DNA from: Thalassotalea piscium
Lineage (GTDB): Bacteria; Pseudomonadota; Gammaproteobacteria; Enterobacterales; Alteromonadaceae
Reading direction: 5' to 3'
NCBI RefSeq assembly: GCF_030295935.1
Contig: NZ_AP027362.1
Span: 806,001 to 870,000 of the forward strand
Length of the DNA: 64,000 nucleotides
This document shows, piece after piece, positions 1 to 9,700 of the stretch; position 1 is the first letter of the stretch; the number at the start of each line of letters is the position of its first letter. The translations under genes and the position numbers were made by a program. A model generated the notes under the pieces. It saw only the letters and a list, made by a program, of their open reading frames with translations. It ran no database searches and had not been told where the DNA came from.

Positions 1-1
1 T

Positions 2-3000
2 GTGGGTAGTTATGATTTGTCAGTCAATTCAACTTGGAGCTCTGCGGGTGCTCATGATGGTTTACGCACCTATAAGCACAGTTTTGGTAGTGCCCATTAT
101 TTAGCATCAGGGTCATATACTCGCACTCATTTAACAAAGAGTAATACACCGTTAACTGATTATTATCGTTTTAGTGCAAATGCAGGTGATACATTTACGG
201 CTGCGATAACGGGAGCTTTTAATGCAGGCTGGGCACGAGTAACGCTTTATGATGAAAACTTTGTTTCATTAGGGCAAATCCAAACGGTTTATGATGGGGA
301 AACAAAATTATTAAATGTCACTTTTAATACTGATGGAGATTATTACCTTGGCATTTCAGGCAGTGCTGTTGGTGCTTATACTCTTGTCGCTACTTTTAAT
401 GGAATACCTACACAAACGGCTGATTCAATAGATAATACCCATGTAGACCGATTATTAAGTTTAATTGCCGATCCTATTGATATTTCAACGGGTGCTCATG
501 TGCTTAGTCGAAATGTGATGCATGTTCAAGGTGCTTTGCCGTTAGATATGGAGTTAAATTATAGCTCATTCAATCCTAAAAATGGCAATATGGGTTATGG
601 CTGGAATCATAGTTTTAATATGAAGCTCGAATTTCAAGCAGGGCAAACTGTAGCCTTAACCTGGCCAACAGGCCGTATTACACATTACAGCAACCCAAGC
701 TCAGGCAGATACCAAATTGTGGATGGCGATGCTAAAGACAAATTTACTACTATTAATGGTGGTTATCAGTTAATCGATAAAAACCAAGTAACGTACGAAT
801 TTAATGCTAACGGACAACTTATCAGTAAAACTAATAAAGTAGGCCTGGCTTTAAACTATAGTTATACATCTAACCAGCTAACGTCGGTAACTGAACCATT
901 ATCAGGTCGGTATATAGATTTTACTTATGATCTTAGCGGGCGTGTAAGTAGTATTACCGCGCTTGATGCAGGTACTGTTAGTTTTACTTATAATGGGAGT
1001 AATAATTTAATTACGATTACTGATGCACTCACACACACAGAATCATTTACTTATGATGAAAATCATAGGTTACTAACGGGTACAGATGCTTTAAATGTTG
1101 TCTATTTTAGTAATACATATGATGCTCAAGGTCGAGTTATTCAACAAGAAGATGCTAGAACTGGTAATGACGCAGGTAATATCTCATATACTAATAATGC
1201 TGATGGCTCAACTACGGCTGTATATACCGACAGAACTGGTAAAAGTAAAACCTATATTCATGATGCCCAATATCGGTTAATTAGCTTAACGGATGAGTTA
1301 GGTAATACCTCAACTTATAGTTATGATAGTCAAGGCAATAAAATCAGTGAAACGGACAATTTAGGAAGAACAACTCGTTATTACTATGATCTTGAAAATA
1401 ACTTAATTCAGTCGGTAGATACTTTCGGTAGCACTAGTACCTTTGCTTATGATGAAAATAGTAACCTGATTAGTTTGACCAATGCTAATTCAAAAAGTGC
1501 TCAATTTACCTATACAAATAATCGCTTAAGTTCAACGACAGATGCTTTGTCTCAAATCACGCAAACACAATACAATGCTGATGGGTTAGTTGTTGCTACG
1601 ATTAAACCTAATCAGTCTCAAACGGACTATGTTATTAGTAATGGTCAAACGCAGTCAATTACAGATGGAACTGGAAATAGCGTTTCCTTAACTTATGACA
1701 ATGCGGGTCGTGTTCTTACTATGACTGATGCTGCTGGTAAAGTTACGACTTACACCTATGACCTGAAAGGCCAGCTGTTAACGCAAACAGATCCACTAAA
1801 TCATGTCACTACTTTTACTTATGATGCTAAAGGTAGGAAAACGTCAATAACCAACGCTAGAGGTTTTACAACGAGCTATAGTTATGATGGAAATGACAAG
1901 TTAATCACTGAAACTAATGCATTAAATGGTGTTACCAAATATACCTATGATGGTGAAGACAGGTTACTTACTATCGAAAATGCATTGGGTCATATAACTA
2001 CTATTTTTACGTATGACAGTAAAGGACAAATGATAGGTGTTACTAATGCATTATTTGATACGACTCAATATGGTTATGATGCCGTAGGTAATAAAATATC
2101 AGAAACTAATGCCGCAGGAGATACAGTAGCGTTTGGATATGATGGTTTAGATCGTTTAATTACTCAAATTGATACCCTAAACCGCAATCAATTATTCAGT
2201 TATGACAAACTCAATAATTTATTAAGCCAAACTGATGCTAAAGGAAATAAAACGCAATTCTCTTATGATGCTTCTAATCGATTGCTCACGACAACCGACG
2301 CACTCAATGGTACGACAACACAAAGTTATTCACTAAATGGGCAACGAGCAAGTTTAACTGATGCTAATAATAATACTTTGCAATACACGTACGATGCTGA
2401 AGGACGTTTGGTTCGCTTAACTACAATGGATAATAAGTACTGGCAAACTGTGTTTAATTCTAGAGGCGCGATAAAAAAACTCACAAATGCTAGAGGGCAA
2501 GTTAGTCAATTTACGTATGACGATGCACTAAGATTAACATCTACTATTGAAACTACAGGTAATGTTAGTTATGAATACGACGCAAATGGTAATCGTACTA
2601 AAGCAACTACTTCACAAGGGCAATGGCTATATACTTACGATGCTTTAGATCGCCTTATCACTCATACAGATGTTTATGGTAACTTAATTCAATATCAATA
2701 CGACGCTGTGAATCAACTTACCAGAATAACTTACCCTGATGGAAAAGCTGTTCATTATACATATAGCCAAGCTGGCCAGTTAACTAAAGTCACGGACTGG
2801 GAAAATAGAGTAACGAGTTATTATTACGATACTTTAGGTCGTTTAATTACCACAACTCATTCTAATGGTTTGACGACCAACTACAGTTACGACAAAGCGA
2901 GTCAACTAACAGGTAAAACGACTAAGAATTCAGGTAATGATAATATAATTGACTACAGCTACACTTATGATTTAGCAGGAATGCTAACTCAAGAAACAGG

Positions 3001-4267
3001 CTTTAATAGTTTAAAACCAGCACCTGTTATCACAAATATTACCTACGGATTAGACAACCGAGCACTAACCGCGAATAACCTACCAGTGCAATATGACTTT
3101 GATGGAAATATGACATCGGGCTGGTTAAATTACGGTCTTTCCTCTTTTACGTATGACTCACGTAATCGCTTAACTAGCGCAGGCGGTATTAACTATCAAT
3201 ACAATCCTGATAATCACCGTATTGCTAGTATAGAAGGGGCGAATACAACACGGTACATCGTTAACCCAGCAACCACTTTAGAACAAGTACTCATGGAAAC
3301 AGATCAAAATGGAACGGTGAAAGCTTGGAATGTTTACGGCATAGGATTAATTGGTCGACAAAGTGCCACAGAAGGCTACCACACATATCACTATGATTAT
3401 CGTGGCAGTACCGTAGCATTAACACGTGAAAACGCGTCAATTAGTAATCGATATTTCTACAGTCCTTTTGGCCAAAAAGTTCAACAGTGGGGCTCGAGTA
3501 CTCAACCTTTTGCTTACAATGGCCGCGACGGTGTAATGACTGATAATAATGGTTTGTATTATATGCGCGCCCGTTTTTATAACCCGAGTATGCGACGCTT
3601 CATCAACCGTGATGTATTGTTGGGCAATCCAATTTCAGGGCAATCCTTAAATCGTTACGCTTATGTACAGGGAAACCCAGTGATGCTTGTAGATCCCGAG
3701 GGGGAGTTGGGGCATATAGCAGCAGGAGCTGTAATTGGAGGCCTTTTCGGAGGAGCTATGTATGCGATACAAAATCATGACAAGTCTGGTGGGGAATTTT
3801 GGCTCGGTTTGTTAAAATCTACTAGCATTGGTGCAGCATCCGGAGCTACTGCAGCAGCTGTTGGTCCTTTCGTTTTAGGAGGAGTGAAAGGGATAGCTAT
3901 TCTAAAAGGAGCTGCAATTGGTGGCGTTAGTTCAATGGCGGGTTCTGCAGTTGATATAGCTCTTTCTATTGGCTTAAATCCAAAGAAATTAGAAGCTGAA
4001 CATCTAAATAAGTTTGGAGAAGACATACTTGTGGGGATGTTGGCTGGGGGAGTTTTTAGTAAATTATTACCCGCTAAAAGCTCGATGATAAATAGTAAAA
4101 AATTGGCAAAGGGATTAGGGCTTAAAGATTTATTTAAAGGAAATAAGGAATTAAGGAAAGCTTTTTTAGGGAAAAATATGAGGCTTGGCATTTTCAGTGA
4201 ATCAACAACTTTGATCCTTAAAAATGTCCTTGGAATAAAAGGAGCAATGGCTCATGAGTCAAAGTGA
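2..4267 (+). CDS. RHS/YD-repeat protein, 5' end outside window
   Basis: The open frame enters from the left edge, so the true start and signal peptide are not visible; the GTG at position 2 is probably internal. The first ~140 visible residues look like a beta-sandwich pre-peptidase-type domain. A DUF6531-like entry (PIDISTGAHVL) follows, then dozens of YD repeats of the pattern YDxxGRLxxxTD, and a classic RHS core end at about residues 1130-1235 (GLYYMRARFYNP, RYAYVQGNPV, DPEGE). RHS proteins form a beta-cocoon that encloses a C-terminal effector. The ~187-residue tip after D1231 is rich in glycine-zipper-like hydrophobic stretches and I do not recognise a catalytic domain in it. No small immunity-type gene follows. 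Confident on family, unsure whether it is a toxin. Confidence 0.9.
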   Translation: MGSYDLSVNSTWSSAGAHDGLRTYKHSFGSAHYLASGSYTRTHLTKSNTPLTDYYRFSANAGDTFTAAITGAFNAGWARVTLYDENFVSLGQIQTVYDGETKLLNVTFNTDGDYYLGISGSAVGAYTLVATFNGIPTQTADSIDNTHVDRLLSLIADPIDISTGAHVLSRNVMHVQGALPLDMELNYSSFNPKNGNMGYGWNHSFNMKLEFQAGQTVALTWPTGRITHYSNPSSGRYQIVDGDAKDKFTTINGGYQLIDKNQVTYEFNANGQLISKTNKVGLALNYSYTSNQLTSVTEPLSGRYIDFTYDLSGRVSSITALDAGTVSFTYNGSNNLITITDALTHTESFTYDENHRLLTGTDALNVVYFSNTYDAQGRVIQQEDARTGNDAGNISYTNNADGSTTAVYTDRTGKSKTYIHDAQYRLISLTDELGNTSTYSYDSQGNKISETDNLGRTTRYYYDLENNLIQSVDTFGSTSTFAYDENSNLISLTNANSKSAQFTYTNNRLSSTTDALSQITQTQYNADGLVVATIKPNQSQTDYVISNGQTQSITDGTGNSVSLTYDNAGRVLTMTDAAGKVTTYTYDLKGQLLTQTDPLNHVTTFTYDAKGRKTSITNARGFTTSYSYDGNDKLITETNALNGVTKYTYDGEDRLLTIENALGHITTIFTYDSKGQMIGVTNALFDTTQYGYDAVGNKISETNAAGDTVAFGYDGLDRLITQIDTLNRNQLFSYDKLNNLLSQTDAKGNKTQFSYDASNRLLTTTDALNGTTTQSYSLNGQRASLTDANNNTLQYTYDAEGRLVRLTTMDNKYWQTVFNSRGAIKKLTNARGQVSQFTYDDALRLTSTIETTGNVSYEYDANGNRTKATTSQGQWLYTYDALDRLITHTDVYGNLIQYQYDAVNQLTRITYPDGKAVHYTYSQAGQLTKVTDWENRVTSYYYDTLGRLITTTHSNGLTTNYSYDKASQLTGKTTKNSGNDNIIDYSYTYDLAGMLTQETGFNSLKPAPVITNITYGLDNRALTANNLPVQYDFDGNMTSGWLNYGLSSFTYDSRNRLTSAGGINYQYNPDNHRIASIEGANTTRYIVNPATTLEQVLMETDQNGTVKAWNVYGIGLIGRQSATEGYHTYHYDYRGSTVALTRENASISNRYFYSPFGQKVQQWGSSTQPFAYNGRDGVMTDNNGLYYMRARFYNPSMRRFINRDVLLGNPISGQSLNRYAYVQGNPVMLVDPEGELGHIAAGAVIGGLFGGAMYAIQNHDKSGGEFWLGLLKSTSIGAASGATAAAVGPFVLGGVKGIAILKGAAIGGVSSMAGSAVDIALSIGLNPKKLEAEHLNKFGEDILVGMLAGGVFSKLLPAKSSMINSKKLAKGLGLKDLFKGNKELRKAFLGKNMRLGIFSESTTLILKNVLGIKGAMAHESK

Positions 4268-4328
4268 TATTTGTAGAGTTTTTTTTAAAATAAACTCTTT
4301 TAACTATTTAATCGATAGAGCTGTATTT

Positions 4329-6671
4329 ATGAGTAATAAAATAACTAAAATTCAATTTAAGAGTTTAAACGTTTTTATAATCATTTGTTTACTATTTACC
4401 ACTAACGTCTTCGCCGTTACATACACTTATGACGACTTAGGTCGCATTACTGAAGCTGATTATGGCAATAATTTAAAAGTAACATATCAATATGATGCAG
4501 CGGGAAATCTTCTGTCATCTATTAACAATCATGCGAGTGTTGACAGTGATAATGACGGTCTAACCGATGCGTATGAATTAGCTAACGGTTTAAACCCTTA
4601 CAACCAATTTGATGCATATATTGATTCAGACGGAGACGGATTAACAAATCTTGAAGAATTCAACTTAGGCACCAATCCCAACTCACAAGACACTGATGGA
4701 GATGGCGTTTTAGATGGAAAAGACTCAGCTCCCTTAGATCCAACTCTAGGTGGCGTAAAGTCAACTATTGACTTTAATGGTGACGGCCTAGCAGATATAT
4801 TGCTTAGAAATGAAAGTACGGGTCAATGGTACTTATACGGTATCAATACTGATTTAAGTTTAGCGAGTTGGGGTGGTGTAGGGCTGACAACGGACAGTAG
4901 CTGGACAGTACAAGACATAGGGCATTTTAATAATGATAGTAATGCTGATGTACTGGTACGGCATGATAATGGTCGTTGGTATCAATTTACCTTAGATGGA
5001 AACCGCAGTGTAACAGGCGATGTAGGGTTTATAGGTCAGTTACCAGCCTCACAAGAATTTGAATTTAAAGGCTTGCAAGACTTTGATAACGACGGACTGT
5101 CAGATGTATTGGTGAGAAACAGTGTTAATGGCAGTTGGTGGTTATATCGTCTTGATGGAGCTAAAGGGGTTGCGAGCTATCGAAGCTTAGGGGTAACAAC
5201 TAACCAAGACTGGGTATTTGAAGGACTTAGCGACCTTAATAACGACGGTTATGTTGATGTGTTATTACGCCATAACACCAACGGTGCATGGTATGTTAAC
5301 CACCTTGATGCGAATGGCGATGTATTATCGAGCTCAGGCGGATTAGGGTTGAGTCGCAATAGTGATTGGCAAGTTAAACGGATAATCGATATGAACGGCG
5401 ATGGGGTGGTTGACCTACTGCTCCAACATGAAAACAGCTATGCTTATGAAGCAGTTGCTTTAAACCTAAACCGAACAGAGCGAGCGGCGGGTAGTCATAG
5501 CCTAAGTGCGGGTATCCCACAAGATGCAGACTGGGTACTCCAACAAGTATCGGATTATAACCAAGACGGTAAAGTAGACCTGTTGTTACGACATAAAGGC
5601 GATGGTCGTTGGAAAGGGTTTTTGCTAAATGGGCAAGGTAACTTAGTCTCTGGTAGTGGTAATGTAGGCATGACATCAGATATCTCTTGGTACGTAGTGC
5701 CGAATGAATTTGACGAAGAGGAAGAGCAAGCAACCCCTGATGATTTTAATAGTGATGGCAATGCCGATGTGTTATTGCGTAATACAGGTAGTGGAGCTTG
5801 GTATTTATATCACTTGAATGGTGCTAGAGGTTTTGCATCGGGCTCAGGCGGTGTGGGTTTACCAGGAAGTACCGACTGGGAATTACAAGCCAAAGCAGAC
5901 TTTAACGGTGATGGTCATTTAGATGTTCTATTACGTAATAATGTCAATGGTGCATGGCATATAAGTCATTTAGATGGTAGTAGAGGGTTAGCATCAGGTA
6001 GTGGTGGAGTAGGTATGACGCGCAGCTTAGATTATGAGTTTAAAGCGGCGGCAGACTTTAATGGTGATGGTAATGTAGATGTCCTTGTTAGACATAAAAC
6101 CAATGGTGTTTGGTGGGTATACCATTTAGATGGCTCACGAGTCATCATGGGAGATAGTGGCGGTTTACCGTTAACGAGAAACGTTGATTATAAATTTCAA
6201 GGCGTAGGTGATTTTAACGGTGATGATAGCCCCGACGTGTTAGTGAGACATAGTGGCAATGGTTATTGGTACTTATTCCAGTTAAATGGCGCAAGAAGTT
6301 TAGCAGCGGGTAGTGGAGGTATAAGTTTGACGCGGAGCTTGGATTACGAGTTTAAAGCGATAGCTGATTTTAATGATGATGGGGAGCTTGATATATTAAC
6401 GCGTAATATGGTCAATGGCTCATGGTTCTTATATCATTTAGATGGCACGAGACGATTTGCAGCGGGAAGTGGCGCGGTACGTATCACGACGAATCAAAAC
6501 TTTGAGTTTGTCAGTGCCAATGACTTTAATGGCGATGGTCATACGGATGTACTTATTCGTAATGCGACAACAGGCACTTGGTGGTTAAGTCATTTAAACG
6601 GAGCACTTGGTGCTGCAACAGGTAGTGGTGGGATTGGTATGACAGTTGATACAAATTGGGTGTATCAGTAA
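4329..6671 (+). CDS. Secreted YD + TSP3 + FG-GAP repeat protein (paralogue A)
   Basis: The frame is open from 4254, overlapping the RHS gene, but the ATG at 4329 is preferred because it places a signal peptide (MSNKITK, then a hydrophobic run ending NVFA) at the N-terminus. Two YD repeats (YTYDDLGRI, YQYDAAGNL) come first, as if left from an RHS gene. Then come calcium-type TSP3 repeats ([27 protein letters not shown]), followed by roughly a dozen FG-GAP/VCBS-like units of about 50 residues with the core DFNGDGxxDVLxRN and GxWxLYHLNG. This architecture predicts a calcium-stabilised extracellular beta-propeller or solenoid. It ends in NWVYQ, similar to its two paralogues. Function unknown; probably adhesion or a surface or matrix role. 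Confidence 0.85.
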   Translation: MSNKITKIQFKSLNVFIIICLLFTTNVFAVTYTYDDLGRITEADYGNNLKVTYQYDAAGNLLSSINNHASVDSDNDGLTDAYELANGLNPYNQFDAYIDSDGDGLTNLEEFNLGTNPNSQDTDGDGVLDGKDSAPLDPTLGGVKSTIDFNGDGLADILLRNESTGQWYLYGINTDLSLASWGGVGLTTDSSWTVQDIGHFNNDSNADVLVRHDNGRWYQFTLDGNRSVTGDVGFIGQLPASQEFEFKGLQDFDNDGLSDVLVRNSVNGSWWLYRLDGAKGVASYRSLGVTTNQDWVFEGLSDLNNDGYVDVLLRHNTNGAWYVNHLDANGDVLSSSGGLGLSRNSDWQVKRIIDMNGDGVVDLLLQHENSYAYEAVALNLNRTERAAGSHSLSAGIPQDADWVLQQVSDYNQDGKVDLLLRHKGDGRWKGFLLNGQGNLVSGSGNVGMTSDISWYVVPNEFDEEEEQATPDDFNSDGNADVLLRNTGSGAWYLYHLNGARGFASGSGGVGLPGSTDWELQAKADFNGDGHLDVLLRNNVNGAWHISHLDGSRGLASGSGGVGMTRSLDYEFKAAADFNGDGNVDVLVRHKTNGVWWVYHLDGSRVIMGDSGGLPLTRNVDYKFQGVGDFNGDDSPDVLVRHSGNGYWYLFQLNGARSLAAGSGGISLTRSLDYEFKAIADFNDDGELDILTRNMVNGSWFLYHLDGTRRFAAGSGAVRITTNQNFEFVSANDFNGDGHTDVLIRNATTGTWWLSHLNGALGAATGSGGIGMTVDTNWVYQ

Positions 6672-6787
6672 AAATTTCTGCTATTAATCATGATTGTAGT
6701 AATTTCGCAGAGCAAACAAAAAAACAATTTATCTGATGTGTTTGTAAGGTAGTTTCTTTTCTTTTTGTTATAAGGTTGTAAGAATTA

Positions 6788-9700
6788 ATGTTGTTCAATG
6801 GTTTATGTTTTAATAAAAGAGTGGTTTTTTCTTTAAAAAAAGTAGTAATGCTTCTTGTTTTTTTAATCTTTACCGTATCAGCTCATGCAACACTGAGTCT
6901 GATTAAAAATATAGAACAGGGTGACCAATTACAATTAACTCCATTAGGTGAGATGGGAAATAATGTTTATTTTTCAATTGACACAAAAGAGTATGGGGAA
7001 GAGTTGTGGTTTTACAACGGTCATAGTATATCGTTGTTCAAAGATATTTTCCCTGGCTCATCATCAAGTAGACCGACTAATTTCGTGGTAGTTAATAACA
7101 AATTTTATTTTAAAGTAGGGGCTTGTTGTGGATACGGTGAAGTATGGCAAAGTGATGGCACTCCTACAGGTACACGTAAAATCTACAATATTCCATCTGG
7201 ATTTGATTTTAACTCTTTAATTCCTTTAGGTAATAAACTTCTAATTCATGGAAAGTCATATTCAAATTATAAAGATCAAATTTTAGAGCTGAAATCAGAT
7301 GGCACAACAGTATTGATTGACGAAAAAGATTCTATTAAAAACATAACTTTAATAAATGGAGGTATAGCTTACTCACAATATAGTAGCGCGACGGGTAACG
7401 AAATGTCATTTATAGATTCTTCTGGTGTTGTATACGATTTTGATTTAAATACTGGAAGTGATGGATCAGATGCAAATGATTTTGTATGGTTAAATTCGTT
7501 ATTATATGTTGTGGGCAATGAAAACCTTTGGCAGATAAATCTAAATAATCAACAGGTTAGTGTTGTAAAAACGTTTGCTGGCAATATTTCTCAAATTGTT
7601 AGCTTAAATAATAAACTTTGTGTATTTACTTCAGAATCATATAGCAAAAAAATGTGGCAATCAGATGGTACAGATAATGGTACTACGATGGAAGGAAATT
7701 ACGAACCTGATAACTTATTTGTCGGAAAAAATGAAATATTCTTTACTAAAAAGAGGCAGTATTCATGGAACAGTACGATTTTATACAGGAGTGATTGTAC
7801 GAGCTCATCAACTATAAAAATCAAAGATGTTTACGACGAAGATTATAATATTCATACAGATTATAATTGGTTGATCTTTCCTGAATTTCACCAAGTAATT
7901 GATGATTTGCTTTATTTTACTAATAATACAGCGGTAACAGGCGGCGAACTTTGGCAAGTGAATTTATCAAATAACACTGTTTCATTGTATAAAGACAATT
8001 TAGTGGGGGCGGGAAGTTCTCATCCTGGAAACTTTTATAATTCATCCAAAGGATTATTTTATACGGCCACAGAATTATCTGGTCAAAAATTATATCTGTT
8101 ATCAGGCGAAGGACTAAAGAGCTTCACTATTAATACTGGTTACGATTTAGGCAGTTCCCCTACGTATATAGGAGAATATCTGAATAAAGAACTTTTTATT
8201 ATTAAGACAGTTGAGTTTGGTGATGAACTTTGGGTCTTAGATCAAAGTAAACAGCTAACATTACTTGATGAAATAAATGAAGGTACGGGGAATTCAGAGA
8301 TTAGATATCTCGGCAAATTTAATAATGATTTTTATATACAAGCATTTGATTTAGTTAACGGCTATGCTATATGGAAAGTAGATCTAAGCAATAACTCTGT
8401 TGGTATAGTGTTTAAATCTGATACCGTAAAAACAAACAAATGGGTTCAGGATTTTGCAGTTGTTTCTGAAGGTTTTTATTTCATATTAGAAGAGAAAATT
8501 GGTTGGGGTCTGGAGTTATGGTTTTCCGATGGCAAATCCCCACCTAAACTAATAAAGAATAAAGGTACTCCAACATCCTTAAATGTAGTCAATGATGTTT
8601 TATACTTTTCGGCAGATGGCACGAATGAAAGTGATTATTGGGTAAATCGCTTATGGAGTGTTATCGTTGATAATGGCAAAATAACTATAAATGAGCTAAA
8701 TAAAGACTTCTATGGTGATGTTTATGCTCTCTCTGAAAGTAAATTATTAAACGTCGATAACAATACCTTAAATATATTTAATATATTGTCAAATACAAAA
8801 ACCGATGCTAAAAGTTTCTGTGTCAGTGATTGTTATTCATCGTTGATCACACCTCTAAAAGCGTTAACTAATGATCATATTCATGAATATCCAGATAAGT
8901 TCTACTTTGTCGCTGATAATCAAAGCTTCGAACCTTCGCTGTGGAAATTAAATAAATCTAATTTAGCAATATCTGTTATTCCTAATGTTGTTTTGTCTAA
9001 TGATTGTAAAAGTCGAATGGATGTGGTGCCTTTCGATGATGAGATACTCTTTTTCTGTACTTATAATATTTATAAATATAATTTAAATACAAAAGTATTT
9101 ACCCAAGTCGAGTCTGTTGAAACAAGTATTGAAGTAAAAGGCGTGGTTGGAAATTCTGTTTACTATGTAGTGTCAATGAATTATTACAAAATTCAAAATG
9201 GAGAAAATAATGTAACTCAACTAGGTGAGTTATCATGGATGGATGACTTTATCGCAGATGGCCTTCATGGCACATACATAATGACTGATTCTTATATGGG
9301 AAGGGAATTATGGTCGTATATTGATGACGTTGATTCTGATGGGGACGGTTTATCAGATGAATTTGAATTGGCTTACGGCCTAAACCCACTTGACGCCTCA
9401 GATGCATTGTCAGACTCAGACGGGGATGGTTTTACGAACTTAGAAGAATTTACTTTAGGGACAAACCCAACACTTGCTGACACAGACGGCGACGGCGTAC
9501 TTGACGGCGACGACTTATCACCTTTAGTTTCGTTAGCTGATAATCGTGGAGTCGACTTTAACAATAACGGCCTAGCAGATATATTGCTCAGAAATGAAAG
9601 TACGGGTCAATGGTACTTATACGGTATCAATACTGATTTAAGTTTAGCGAGTTGGGGTGGTGTAGGGCTGACAACGGACAGTAACTGGACAGTACAAGAC

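Noticed and set aside
3775-4191. Minus-strand frame opposite the RHS tip as an antisense immunity gene
   Set aside because: It is proline-rich shadow coding of the glycine-rich tip, with no ribosome site or recognisable motif.
4254-4328. Longer start for paralogue A overlapping the RHS gene
   Set aside because: The extra 25 residues would bury the signal peptide; ATG 4329 gives a normal secreted N-terminus.
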